Assembly (NCBI GenBank): GCA_002349565.1
Contig: DEDN01000027.1
Span: forward strand, 16,750-80,749
Source: Alphaproteobacteria bacterium UBA2903
GTDB taxonomy: Bacteria > Pseudomonadota > Alphaproteobacteria > CAAGCB01 > CAG-977
DNA: 64,000 nt
Direction: 5' to 3'
Made by a program: the position numbers and the translations under genes. Positions within the stretch are counted from its first letter, which is position 1, and each line of letters starts with the position of its first letter. The notes below the pieces were generated by a model that worked only from the letters and a program-made list of their open reading frames with translations, searched no databases and was not told where the DNA came from. Positions 8,702 to 17,056 of the stretch are shown here, one piece after another.

Positions 8702-8926
8702 TTACTGTCGAATGTCCAAAAAATCCAACAGCCCCGTCATATCCAAAACGCGCCGAATGGAAGAATTTACATTCGTCAGTATCAGCAAACCGTCTTTTTC
8801 CTTTAATTTGGCGGAAGCCGCCAGCAAAACACGGATTCCCGAGGAAGCCATAAACTCAACGCGTTCGAAATCCAGCATCAGCTTGTCTTCCGTCTGCAAT
8901 ACGGCGTTTATTTCGTCTTCCAGCAT
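8702..8926 (-). CDS. STAS-domain anti-sigma-factor antagonist (RsbV-like), N-terminus disrupted
   Basis: The readable 74-residue ORF contains the STAS core, with the phosphorylatable serine in FMASSGIRVLLAA and IRRVLDMTGL near the end. It lacks the first strand of a normal ~100-residue STAS protein. Upstream, AAAGGAGG (9013-9020) sits correctly before a GTG (9005-9007) in the same frame, which would give a 101-residue protein, but TGA and TAG interrupt that frame. The missing N-terminal strand (VENDVTVLKIEGQ) is readable one frame over, so a -1 and a compensating +1 shift separate the ends. Either an error pair in the sequence, a decayed gene, or a gene restarted at 8926. Confidence 0.7.
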   Translation of the reverse strand: MLEDEINAVLQTEDKLMLDFERVEFMASSGIRVLLAASAKLKEKDGLLILTNVNSSIRRVLDMTGLLDFLDIRQ

Positions 8927-9091
8927 TTGCGATGTCGATGAAATAAATGATTTGCCCCTCTATTTTCAACACCGTAACATCGTTTTCCACTTTTTTTCTA
9001 TTTTCACGGCACCCTCCTTTGAAAAACAAGACTTGTGTTATTTTTCTTTCGCTCCGGTGTCAAGTTATGCGGATTTTCGACGCGCCGCCCA

Positions 9092-9895
9092 TCATTGGGG
9101 CGGGGGCGGCACATCCGCATCCGTTATCGGAGCGTTCGGCTCGGCGGGGGCTTCCTGTTTGGGGGCGAAGCGGCGTCCCCACACTTTGGGCGCGGCGGGC
9201 TTTTGGGGTTCCGGAGCGGGTTCTTCAACGACGGTACGGGCTTTGAACAGGGATTCCTGTTCTTTGGATTTATCCTTGTCCAACGGTTCAAGGTCGTTCG
9301 ACACGGCGGAAATAAAGTTGTTCAGCCAGTCTTGAATCGGTTTGGCGTAAAACTCGCGCGAATCGCCGCCGTACATAAAGACCACCCCCGGACAGCCGCC
9401 GCCCGACAAAATCAAATCCACAAAGTCATACCCTTTTCTGAACCGCAAAGCCAAACGCGGCGTAATGATGCAGGACGAGATTTTGGTTACATTCAATTGA
9501 TAGCTTTCCGCGCTCAACAGCTGTTTTTGAACCTCTTTCAGCCCCGTGTCGTTCAAAGATCCGCAGTTGCCCAAATGCGCATAGCCGTTGATGGTCGCGC
9601 TGCGTTTTTTGGGGCTTTTGCGGGCAACGCCGAAGCACAGCACTTCGTCGGGTTCGCCGACGATATACGACGCGTCGGGACGGATGCGTTCCTGAATTTC
9701 CTTGGCGACGATTTTTTCAAACGGCATTTCGGGTTCCGTTTTTTGAGGTTTTTCCGCTTCGGGAATCTTGAATTCCGCAGCTTCGGGCGTTTCGGGTTCG
9801 GCGGAATCGAATCCCGATCCGCCGACATCGTAAAACAGCTGCGCTTGGGCGGGAAAAGCCGCCGAAAACAGAATCAACAACAGAATTTTTTTCAT
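9092..9895 (-). CDS. Secreted protein of unknown function
   Basis: 267 residues with a clear signal peptide (MKKILLLILFSAAFPAQAQ, cleavage after AQA). The mature protein has a Pro/Glu-rich segment (about 33-60), a central region of about 140 residues containing a Cys in VLCFGVA, GNCGS, SSCI and GGGCPG, and a charged, Pro-rich tail ending PPPPQ. I recognise no family. AAGGAG precedes the ATG. It follows the M23 peptidase by 12 bases, so a periplasmic or wall-linked role is a contextual guess. Confidence 0.7.
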   Translation of the reverse strand: MKKILLLILFSAAFPAQAQLFYDVGGSGFDSAEPETPEAAEFKIPEAEKPQKTEPEMPFEKIVAKEIQERIRPDASYIVGEPDEVLCFGVARKSPKKRSATINGYAHLGNCGSLNDTGLKEVQKQLLSAESYQLNVTKISSCIITPRLALRFRKGYDFVDLILSGGGCPGVVFMYGGDSREFYAKPIQDWLNNFISAVSNDLEPLDKDKSKEQESLFKARTVVEEPAPEPQKPAAPKVWGRRFAPKQEAPAEPNAPITDADVPPPPQ

Positions 9896-9907
9896 TTCGG
9901 ATGCTCC

Positions 9908-10723
9908 TTATTCGCAGAAAGCTTTTGAATTTTCGATAAAAACGGCAGGGTCGACGCGTTTGTCCCGCCACATCACGACCCAATGCAAATGGGGTCCCGT
10001 CGCGCGTCCCGTCATTCCGACTTCGCCGATTTTTTGCCCTTTTTTCACTTTGTCGCCCGTTTTGACGTCAAGCTTGCTCAAGTGACTGTAGCTGCTGGTC
10101 AAATCCTGCCCGTGCGCCAGCAAAACGGTTTTGCCCGTCAAAAACATCTCGTCGTAAGCCAAGGTTACCTTTGCGTCTGCGGGGGCGAAAACGGGCGTTC
10201 CCGTCGCGGCGGCAATGTCCAAAGCGTTGTGGGGCGTTTTTTCTTCACCGTTCAAAATACGCTGAGAACCGTAAACGCTTGAAATCCGCCCTTCGGCAGG
10301 CATCTGAAAGCACAGGGACAGCGGCATTTTGACTTTTTTGTCGCGGGCGTCAGCGGTCGCGGCAAATTCCTTTTCGATGCGCGCCGATTCTTCGGGCGAC
10401 GGACTGACTTTGTTTTCGGGCAGTCCGTCTATGCGCTGAATCTTCCATTCGCGGGGCTGAATCCTAAACGTCTTTTCCAGCCTTTTCCCATGCCGTTTTA
10501 CCGTAAAAGTCAAATCGCCTGTGTCATTGCGTCCGATGCCGACAACAAACCAGCCGTCCTTGCGCGGCTTGATTTCCGCACCGTTCAGAAAAACATCGGC
10601 TTTGGGCGTGGCGAAAGCGAACAGCAGTTCCCCCTGCCGCGGCTGACCGTGCAGGTACAAAATCGGGTCTTCCGCATGGGCGGAAAAAGTCATCAAACAA
10701 AGGGCGAAAATCAAGCGAATCAT
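9908..10723 (-). CDS. M23-family (LytM) peptidoglycan peptidase
   Basis: 271 residues: signal peptide (MIRLIFALCLMTFSAHA), a beta-rich N-terminal part, then a LytM domain from about residue 140. Zinc ligands and catalytic residues are present: HNALD (H165, D169), and GPHLHW (H245, H247), with an additional SSYSHL at about 210. It should cut peptide cross-links in the wall, or activate an amidase. The ATG overlaps the xseA stop as ATGA, fixing the start. Confidence 0.9.
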   Translation of the reverse strand: MIRLIFALCLMTFSAHAEDPILYLHGQPRQGELLFAFATPKADVFLNGAEIKPRKDGWFVVGIGRNDTGDLTFTVKRHGKRLEKTFRIQPREWKIQRIDGLPENKVSPSPEESARIEKEFAATADARDKKVKMPLSLCFQMPAEGRISSVYGSQRILNGEEKTPHNALDIAAATGTPVFAPADAKVTLAYDEMFLTGKTVLLAHGQDLTSSYSHLSKLDVKTGDKVKKGQKIGEVGMTGRATGPHLHWVVMWRDKRVDPAVFIENSKAFCE

Positions 10724-12171
10724 AGCAATAGCGTTCCCTGTTGGGGAGAATCCTCTTTTTTCTTTTTGGTTTTGCGGGGGATGACGGCAAGCGTTCCGTC
10801 CGCGAATTTCAGCGTCATTTCCGATTTCTGGCGGGCGTCCGCGGCGCAAACAACGGGTTTGTCCGACGTATCCAACACCAAAGCAAAACCTCTGTCAAGC
10901 ACGCGTTCGTAGGAACAGCTCTCCAACAGCCGACCGTTCGTCGTCAAGCGCGTTTCACCGTCGTTCAACACGGTCTTAACCAGATTTTCCAGCGGATAAG
11001 CGGTTTGAAGCAGCGCTTTTTCGGCATTGGAAAGCATCAAATCGGGCGCGGTCAAACGTAATCGGTCCAGATCAGCTTTTTTCCTGTCCGCCAAAACGGT
11101 CAAAGCGTTGTTCAAACGTTCTGTTTTGTCGTCCAGCCGCTGGGCATATTCGGCGATTGCTTGATGCGGTGACGGCAGCCCTCGGCTCAATCCCGTCAAA
11201 ACGGTCCGCCGCTCGTCCAGAAAACGGTTTGCCGCTTTCATCAGGCGGGCGTCGTATTCCGTTAAAAGCGTTTGCAGTTCCGAACGCACGGGAACGGCTT
11301 TTTCCGCCGCGCCCGTCGGGGTCGGAGCGCGCAGATCCGCCGCATAGTCGATCAATGTCGTATCCGTTTCATGCCCTACGGCGGAAATCAGCGGAATGTC
11401 GGATTCAGCCGCCGCGCGGACAACGATTTCTTCGTTGAAAGCCCATAAATCTTCCAAAGACCCGCCGCCGCGCGCAACGATCAGCACGTCGGGTCGGGGA
11501 ATGTGACCGCTCGGCGTGTCCAAGCCCTGCTTGGGGATTGCGTTAAAACCGCGAATCCCCGCCGCGACCTGTTCCGCCGCGCCTTCGCCCTGCATCAAAG
11601 CAGCCCACAGCAGCACCCTGCGCGGAAAGCGGTCGTTCAAGCGGTGCATAATGTCGCGAATCACCGCGCCCGACGGCGATGTGACAACGCCGATGACTTC
11701 GGGCAGAAAGGGAATCTTCTTTTTGCGTTCGGGGGCGAACAGCCCTTCGGCAAGCAGTTTTTTGCGCCGTTCTTCCAACAGCTTCAGCAAAGCCCCCTCG
11801 CCCGCCGCCTCCATGCCGTCAACGATCATCTGATAATTCGACCGCCCGGGATAAGTCGTAATCTTGCCCGTGCAAACGACTTCCAGTCCGTCCTGCGGCG
11901 CAACGGACAGCTTGGTCGTCCCGCCGCGCCAGCAAATTCCGTTCAAAACGGCTTCGTCGTCTTTCAGCGAAAAGTACAAATGCCCCGACGACGCTTTTTT
12001 CAATCCCGAAATTTCGCCTTTGACCCTGACAAAGGAAAAATTCGTTTCGACCAGTCCTTTCAACGCTTGGGACACGGCGGAAACGCTGAGCGGTTCTGGC
12101 GTTTGCGGCTTCGGAACGCTTGGACGTTCCGTTACTTCAAGCATATCGGCAAACAGCGGCTGGTTGGTCAT
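10720..12171 (-). CDS. xseA: Exodeoxyribonuclease VII large subunit
   Basis: The 483-residue catalytic subunit of ExoVII, a single-strand-specific exonuclease acting with XseB. N-terminal OB fold (LSVSAVSQALKGLVETNFSFVRVKGEIS), central nuclease domain with VIGVVTSPSGAVIRDI, DVLIVARGGGSLEDLWAFNEE and ISAVGHETDTTLID motifs, then a long coiled-coil and a C-terminal barrel segment. Start ATG (12169-12171) overlaps the tadA stop by four bases; the longer ORF upstream is antisense-free read-through of tadA in another frame. Confidence 0.95.
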   Translation of the reverse strand: MTNQPLFADMLEVTERPSVPKPQTPEPLSVSAVSQALKGLVETNFSFVRVKGEISGLKKASSGHLYFSLKDDEAVLNGICWRGGTTKLSVAPQDGLEVVCTGKITTYPGRSNYQMIVDGMEAAGEGALLKLLEERRKKLLAEGLFAPERKKKIPFLPEVIGVVTSPSGAVIRDIMHRLNDRFPRRVLLWAALMQGEGAAEQVAAGIRGFNAIPKQGLDTPSGHIPRPDVLIVARGGGSLEDLWAFNEEIVVRAAAESDIPLISAVGHETDTTLIDYAADLRAPTPTGAAEKAVPVRSELQTLLTEYDARLMKAANRFLDERRTVLTGLSRGLPSPHQAIAEYAQRLDDKTERLNNALTVLADRKKADLDRLRLTAPDLMLSNAEKALLQTAYPLENLVKTVLNDGETRLTTNGRLLESCSYERVLDRGFALVLDTSDKPVVCAADARQKSEMTLKFADGTLAVIPRKTKKKKEDSPQQGTLLL

Positions 12172-12632
12172 TTGTTTCGAAGCCCCGCAAAAAATTCTTT
12201 CAGCATCACGGCGGATTCCCGTTCGCCGAAGCCGCCGTACACTTCGGGTTTGTGCGTGCATGTCGGCTGAGAGTACAAACGGCACCCATGTTCGACGCCG
12301 CCGCCTTTGACGTCGTACGCGCCGAAATAAAGCCGTCCGATTCGGGCAAAGGAGATCGCCGCCGCGCACATCGGGCAAGGCTCCAATGTAACATAAATGT
12401 CCAAATCGGGCAAGCGCGGTTCGCCTTTGACGCGGCAGGCTTCGCGCAAAGCCAGAATTTCGGCGTGCGCGGTCGGATCGCCGTCCCTTTCCGTGCGGTT
12501 GACGGCAATCGAAACGATTTCCTTTGTTCGGGAATCGAACACGACGGCGCACACGGGGATTTCCCCCGCTTCACCCGCTTTTTTCGCTTTTTTCAAAGCC
12601 GTTTCGACAATATGCGCAAAAAAATTTTCCAT
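12168..12632 (-). CDS. tadA: tRNA-specific adenosine-34 deaminase
   Basis: 154 residues. Deaminates A34 of tRNA-Arg(ACG) to inosine. Zinc-site motifs are intact: HAE (H56, E58 as proton shuttle) in DPTAHAEIL and PCPMC (C86, C89). Head of the tadA-xseA-M23 run, with overlapping stop/start junctions. Confidence 0.94.
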   Translation of the reverse strand: MENFFAHIVETALKKAKKAGEAGEIPVCAVVFDSRTKEIVSIAVNRTERDGDPTAHAEILALREACRVKGEPRLPDLDIYVTLEPCPMCAAAISFARIGRLYFGAYDVKGGGVEHGCRLYSQPTCTHKPEVYGGFGERESAVMLKEFFAGLRNK

Positions 12633-12677
12633 AGTCTTAAAGTGACCTTTGCCCGAACGGAAGTCAAGAAAAACTCT

Positions 12678-12705
12678 TCACGCATCACGGACAAACTGTT
12701 ATACT
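12678..12705 (+). promoter_or_regulatory. Promoter of the lytic transglycosylase
   Basis: TTCACG (12678-12683), 16-base spacer, TATACT (12700-12705). Transcription would start near 12712, only a few bases before the first ATG at 12715, so the message would be leaderless or nearly so. Confidence 0.55.
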
Positions 12706-12714
12706 GCCCGCATT

Positions 12715-13845
12715 ATGGCAATGGATATGATGGACAGCGATACGGTTTACAAACTCGGCGGCTTCAAAGTCGATCGGGAAATTGTGCGCTATATCCGCGA
12801 AGCCAGCGATTCCAGCGGCGTCAGCTTTGACTATCTGCTTGCCAAAGCGGGACATGAAAGCCGCTTTGAAACCAACGCCGCCGCCTCGCGTTCCAGCGCG
12901 GAGGGGCTGTTTCAATTCACCACGGACACATGGCTGCAGCAAATGAAGCTGCACGGCGCAAAGTACGGCTATGCAAAGCTTTCCGCCAAGATCTACCGCG
13001 ACGGACGGGGACGCTACCGCGTCAAAAACGCCGCCAACAGGGACGAAATTCTGGCTCTGCGCCGCAGTCCGCGCATATCCGCCCTGCTTGCCGCCGAATT
13101 TGCCAAAAGCAACAAAAAGATTCTAGAGGATCAAATCGGCGCGAAAGTAACCTCCGCCGATTTGTATCTGGCGCACTTTATGGGACCCAGCGGCGCGGTC
13201 ATGCTGCTGCGCGCGGACAAATTTACGCCGCACAAATTCGCTGCGGATCTGTTTCCCGAAGCCGCCCTTGCCAACCCGCCGATTTTTTACAACGAAAAGG
13301 GACGGATGCTGACCGTGCGTCAGGTTCGCCGCCGCATTGCCGATATTTTTCAAGACAAGATCGACCGTTTTGCCGTTTTGCCCAAATCGCTGAAAACATG
13401 GCTGGACGATTTGCCCAAGGAACGCACAAACAGAAAGCCCGCCGTCGTTGTCGATGCGCCGATTCTGCGTATGGAAGCCGCAATCGAATCCAATGCGCCG
13501 ATGCCAAAAATCATTGACAGCCGCCGCTTGGCGAACATTCTGCCGGGGGAAGGAGTCAATCTGGACGACGACGGCGCGCTGAACGAAATGCGGCTGAAAA
13601 TCCTGTCTTTGGCGGCGCAGTCGGGCAAGGACGATTCCGTTTCCGCCGACTTTGTGCCGACCAAACGGGCAAGCTATGACGCGGCGGGAATGACGGCATT
13701 GGAAACGGACGGAACGGCGGCGAAACGTCCCGTTTACGACGCTTTGGCGGCAACATGGTTCGAAACGGACGATTATCCCGTTTCCGCGCCTTTGCCCGTA
13801 TTGGCGACGGCGCTGCTCTCAACAAAAGGAATAACCGATGAGTGA
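12715..13845 (+). CDS. Lytic transglycosylase (SLT domain) without signal peptide
   Basis: 376 residues from the ATG at 12715 (ATGs also at 12721, 12727, 12730). The SLT domain occupies about residues 25-180: DYLLAKAGHESRF holds the catalytic Glu, followed by SSAEGLFQFTTDTWL and LYLAHFMGPSGA. The rest (180-376) is low in recognisable motifs and has Ala/Thr-rich repeats. No signal peptide or TM segment is visible, so how it reaches the periplasm is unclear. It ends eight bases inside the next gene, so it is coupled to the pseudouridine synthase. Confidence 0.85.
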   Translation: MAMDMMDSDTVYKLGGFKVDREIVRYIREASDSSGVSFDYLLAKAGHESRFETNAAASRSSAEGLFQFTTDTWLQQMKLHGAKYGYAKLSAKIYRDGRGRYRVKNAANRDEILALRRSPRISALLAAEFAKSNKKILEDQIGAKVTSADLYLAHFMGPSGAVMLLRADKFTPHKFAADLFPEAALANPPIFYNEKGRMLTVRQVRRRIADIFQDKIDRFAVLPKSLKTWLDDLPKERTNRKPAVVVDAPILRMEAAIESNAPMPKIIDSRRLANILPGEGVNLDDDGALNEMRLKILSLAAQSGKDDSVSADFVPTKRASYDAAGMTALETDGTAAKRPVYDALAATWFETDDYPVSAPLPVLATALLSTKGITDE

Positions 13846-14623
13846 TGAAAAAAACGAAAGAATTGCAAAGGTTGTCGCCCGCGCGGGCGTGTGTTCCCGC
13901 CGCGAAGCCGAACGCTACATCGAACAGGGACGCATCGCCGTCAACGGCAAAGTGCTGACCTCGCCCGCCGTAACGGTCGGCGTGGCGGACAAAATCACCG
14001 TGGACGGAAAAGCTTTGCCCGTTCCGGAAAAAACGCGCGTTTGGCGGTACCACAAACCCGTCGGACTGGTTACGACCTATCGCGACGAAAAAGGGCGTCA
14101 AACCGTTTTCGACAGCTTGCCCGACGATATGCCGCGCGTGGTTTCCGTAGGGCGTTTGGACTTGAATTCCGAAGGATTGCTGTTGCTGACGAACGACGGC
14201 GCGTTTGCCCGTGCTTTGGAATTGCCCTCAACGGGCTGGCTTCGCCGCTACCGCGTGCGCATTCACGGGGAAATAACGCCCGACATCATCGAAAAGCTGG
14301 CAAAAGGCGTTGTTGTCGAAGGCGTTAAATACGCCCCCGTCGAAGTCGCCGTCGACAAGCAGCAAGGATCGAACATGTGGCTGACCGTAGCATTGAAAGA
14401 AGGCAAAAACCGCGAAATCCGCCGTCTGATGGAATCGTTCGGCTTGCAAGTCACCCGCTTAATCCGCACGGCATACGGACCGTTCCAACTGGGCAGTCTG
14501 GCGGTCGGCGCGGTTGAAGAAATTCGCGGCAAAATTTTGCAGGATCAGGTCGGCGCGCTGACAGGATACCGCGTTGAAAAACACACGCACAGCAACAAAC
14601 CCCGCCCGCGCGGCGATGCATAA
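13838..14623 (+). CDS. rRNA pseudouridine synthase, RsuA/RluB family
   Basis: 261 residues: an S4 RNA-binding domain (ERIAKVVARAGVCSRREAERYIEQGRIAVNG, about 8-45) and an RsuA/RluB catalytic domain with the catalytic Asp in VGRLDLNSEGLLLLTNDG. KNREIRRLMESFG is the second family signature. By length and tail it is closer to RluB (23S U2605) than to RsuA. AAAGGA precedes the ATG, which overlaps the transglycosylase stop. Confidence 0.88.
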   Translation: MSDEKNERIAKVVARAGVCSRREAERYIEQGRIAVNGKVLTSPAVTVGVADKITVDGKALPVPEKTRVWRYHKPVGLVTTYRDEKGRQTVFDSLPDDMPRVVSVGRLDLNSEGLLLLTNDGAFARALELPSTGWLRRYRVRIHGEITPDIIEKLAKGVVVEGVKYAPVEVAVDKQQGSNMWLTVALKEGKNREIRRLMESFGLQVTRLIRTAYGPFQLGSLAVGAVEEIRGKILQDQVGALTGYRVEKHTHSNKPRPRGDA

Positions 14624-14659
14624 ATGCTTGCTGCTCCGTTTTGGACAGCATTTCAAGTT

Positions 14660-14718
14660 ACTCCTTTGACATCAACAACGTCGGTTCACCAGACCTGCAG
14701 CTGTTGTATCAAAGGAGT
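14660..14718. other. Large hairpin between two convergent genes
   Basis: ACTCCTTTGA (14660-14669) is a perfect complement of TCAAAGGAGT (14709-14718), with inner pairing ACAAC/GTTGT. The 39-base interior holds a further small GGT/ACC pairing. It lies after rluB (+) and after the glycosyltransferase 3' end (-). Only a weak T stretch follows on plus, so it could be a terminator or an independent structured RNA. Confidence 0.5.
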
Positions 14719-14751
14719 TCTTTAATCAAAAAGCGGCGGTTTTCATTCCTG

Positions 14752-16710
14752 TCAATAGATTCTTCCTATCCATTTTTGAAATTCTTCAGCTAAACGCAAA
14801 GCTTTGTTTATCGCCTTGTATTTGCGTTTGAAATCGGCTTTTCGTTTTCCAAAACTGATTGCCTTGCACAAATGATAAAAACGGGCTTTCCATGTCCAAA
14901 AACGATATCGGTTCAGTACTGCCAACATCCTGATATGGTGATAATAATCGGCAGGAACTCCGTTTATTTTTCCCGTTTTTTGCATTAAAATCTGCAAAAT
15001 ATTTTCATAAAATGGCGATTGACGCGCACTCGCCCAAAATAATTCGGCTTCATCAACGTTTGCATCCCACCATGGCTTCGGATGCGCCGCATAATGGATT
15101 ATTCCCTTACCTGAAGCCCGCGCTGCTTTTAATTTTTCGACAGCTTCGAACGGAGCTACACGCAAGCAGTTTTTGACAAAATCGTTTGATTGCGTGTAGA
15201 TGTTCCATTTTGCATCCAAAAATTTTAAATTGCCATCCAACAACATATTCAACATATCTTGTTCATAGATTTCGACTTTTCCCATGTGACGGGAAATGAA
15301 ATCGCGCAAAAATTCAAGCGAATACACTTCCCTGTATTTTTTTGCATTAAACAGCAAAACACCGGTGTTGATATAAGAATATGGATCATTCATCTGCATG
15401 TAGTTTTTACAATATGACAATTTATGCGGATCCATGCCGTTTAAATATCCCATCAATACCGTGTCTTTGACGCCCGCCGCCAAACAATCCGAAACATCTT
15501 CGTTGAACAAATCGGCAATGTCTTGCCTGCAAATCATATCGGCATCCACAACCAAAATTTTGTCATACTGACGCATCAAATACGGAATGACTATCCGATA
15601 ATACAAATCTTTGCTGTAAACATTGTGAAATACTTCTGTTTTCACACCCGTCAGCGACCATTCGGGGTTGATAAAACGCAATGATACGTTCGGATATCCG
15701 TTAATTGTTTCCAACAATCCGTTTTTGGAAACTTCTTCAAAATCGGACCCGATAATATTAAAATCATAGTTGCAGTTTTTACTGATATATTTCAAACACG
15801 ATTGCAGAAAGACACTGAATATCGGAGCATACGCATTATTGAAATTTGACGCGATTGCAATATTTTTTTGTTTGAAAGCAGGAGCGTTGTTTGACATTTT
15901 TTCGGGATGTTCCAGAAACAACAAAGGTGCGTTTTTAATTTTGTACTTTCCCTGCTTTTCCAACCACAAGGCAAATATCCCCGTCAACCGTTCGGCAATT
16001 GTCCCGGGAGTTCTGTATTGCTGCATGGAATATACGGACATATCGATCCGTTTTTCCAATTCAAACAAAATGTCGAACAACCAAGAGCAAAATAAATCAA
16101 AAACATCTTTTTTCATAATGAAACAATTGTACAAACGGCTTTTCGTCGATTTGAACATATATTCATCCGCAGCCGCCGCAAATTCGGGATGACGTTCTTT
16201 GATAACTTTCAAAGCAATCTCGACATCTTTTACAAAATGATAATCGGGACTGCGTTTCATTGCTTCATAATTGTTTTTTATCCCCATTGCCGTCAAATCA
16301 ATCGGCGCCGCAAACACCGCGTCGTATTTTTCGATTTCAGAACGCAAAAAGCTTTCCGTCAATCCGAATTTTTCAATATTTTTTTCATTTAAATAATCAA
16401 TTCGGACACAGCCGTTTGCATGCTCGTCTTGCGCAATGGAAAACGGTGCGTTTTTCAAACACAAAAAACGCCTGTAATGGCACAAACCGTACCAATCCGC
16501 CGTTTGATTTTTCCATGCCCAGTACAGAACGGTCAGTTCATTGAACGACATTCGCTTATCCGATATATTATCTCCCGTATCATCACCTGCAAGATTGCTG
16601 TTTTGTTTGTCAAAGACCGCACCGCAACGAACAGGAACAAACAACGGATTGTCGATTTGCTCGGCATCCAAATCAATACGGTTTGATACAAAAATCTTGA
16701 TATTTGGCAT
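14752..16710 (-). CDS. Two-domain glycosyltransferase: DUF4422 plus GT8
   Basis: 652 residues. The N-terminal third resembles DUF4422 capsule-type transferases (KIFVSNRID, then SDKRMSFNELTVLYWAWKN and WYGLCHYRRFL). From about residue 270 a GT8-type domain follows, with the metal-binding DxD in ILVVDADMICRQDIADLF, YINTGVLLFN and the C-terminal HYAAHPKPW. Two sugar-transfer activities on one surface glycan are likely. Base composition is clearly more AT-rich than the neighbours, suggesting transfer. The ATG (16708-16710) is preceded by AGAGGAA; a TTG six bases earlier is less likely. Confidence 0.82.
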   Translation of the reverse strand: MPNIKIFVSNRIDLDAEQIDNPLFVPVRCGAVFDKQNSNLAGDDTGDNISDKRMSFNELTVLYWAWKNQTADWYGLCHYRRFLCLKNAPFSIAQDEHANGCVRIDYLNEKNIEKFGLTESFLRSEIEKYDAVFAAPIDLTAMGIKNNYEAMKRSPDYHFVKDVEIALKVIKERHPEFAAAADEYMFKSTKSRLYNCFIMKKDVFDLFCSWLFDILFELEKRIDMSVYSMQQYRTPGTIAERLTGIFALWLEKQGKYKIKNAPLLFLEHPEKMSNNAPAFKQKNIAIASNFNNAYAPIFSVFLQSCLKYISKNCNYDFNIIGSDFEEVSKNGLLETINGYPNVSLRFINPEWSLTGVKTEVFHNVYSKDLYYRIVIPYLMRQYDKILVVDADMICRQDIADLFNEDVSDCLAAGVKDTVLMGYLNGMDPHKLSYCKNYMQMNDPYSYINTGVLLFNAKKYREVYSLEFLRDFISRHMGKVEIYEQDMLNMLLDGNLKFLDAKWNIYTQSNDFVKNCLRVAPFEAVEKLKAARASGKGIIHYAAHPKPWWDANVDEAELFWASARQSPFYENILQILMQKTGKINGVPADYYHHIRMLAVLNRYRFWTWKARFYHLCKAISFGKRKADFKRKYKAINKALRLAEEFQKWIGRIY

Positions 16711-16737
16711 TTCCAATTCCTCTTTATAAATTTCAAC

Positions 16738-17056
16738 AGAAAAGCCACTTTGAAAGTGGCTCGGGGAGTTAGAACAACCATAATCTTACCAAATGATCCT
16801 TTTGCCCTTTAAAGCTATCCGATACCAATCGGGACTTCTGAACATACGGCAAAAGCTCCCCGAGCATCACTTAAGATGTCAGGGATATTTTTCCGTTTCG
16901 CAATTATGCGAAACGGTTACGACGCCATACCTTGCGCCGAGTAAGATTAAAAAGAGCTGTTCTAAGGCTCCGCACCCATTCAGGTACTTTTTGCGCAAAT
17001 CCGTTTCACGCAAACATATTCAGTTTACAAAACCAAGAGTAAAATTACAAATCAAA
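16738..17056. ncRNA. Candidate structured RNA, no gene
   Basis: No ORF of note, but many exact complementary segments: AAGTGGCTCGGGGAG (16754-16768) with CTCCCCGAGC and CACTT (16856-16872, two-base bulge); CTTTTGCC (16799-16806) with GGCAAAAG (16848-16855); CCGAT/ATCGG (16819-16832); CCGTTTCGCA/TGCGAAACGG (16893-16916); TTAGAACA (16769-16776) with TGTTCTAA (16958-16965); TAATCTTAC with GTAAGATTA (16781-16789, 16941-16949). The last two start in the loop of the first helix, so they form a pseudoknot or an alternative fold. On plus, TTGGCA-N17-TAAATT ends at 16732 and a strong terminator closes at 17088. I found no hallmark of tmRNA, RNase P RNA or SRP RNA. Confidence 0.55.
16743..16761 (-). 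terminator. Hairpin before the glycosyltransferase
   Basis: AGCCACTT and AAGTGGCT form a perfect 8-bp stem with a 3-base loop, followed on minus by TTTTCTG, then the glycosyltransferase 27 bases on. The same arm can instead pair with 16868-16872, so on minus this could be an attenuator. Confidence 0.5.
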
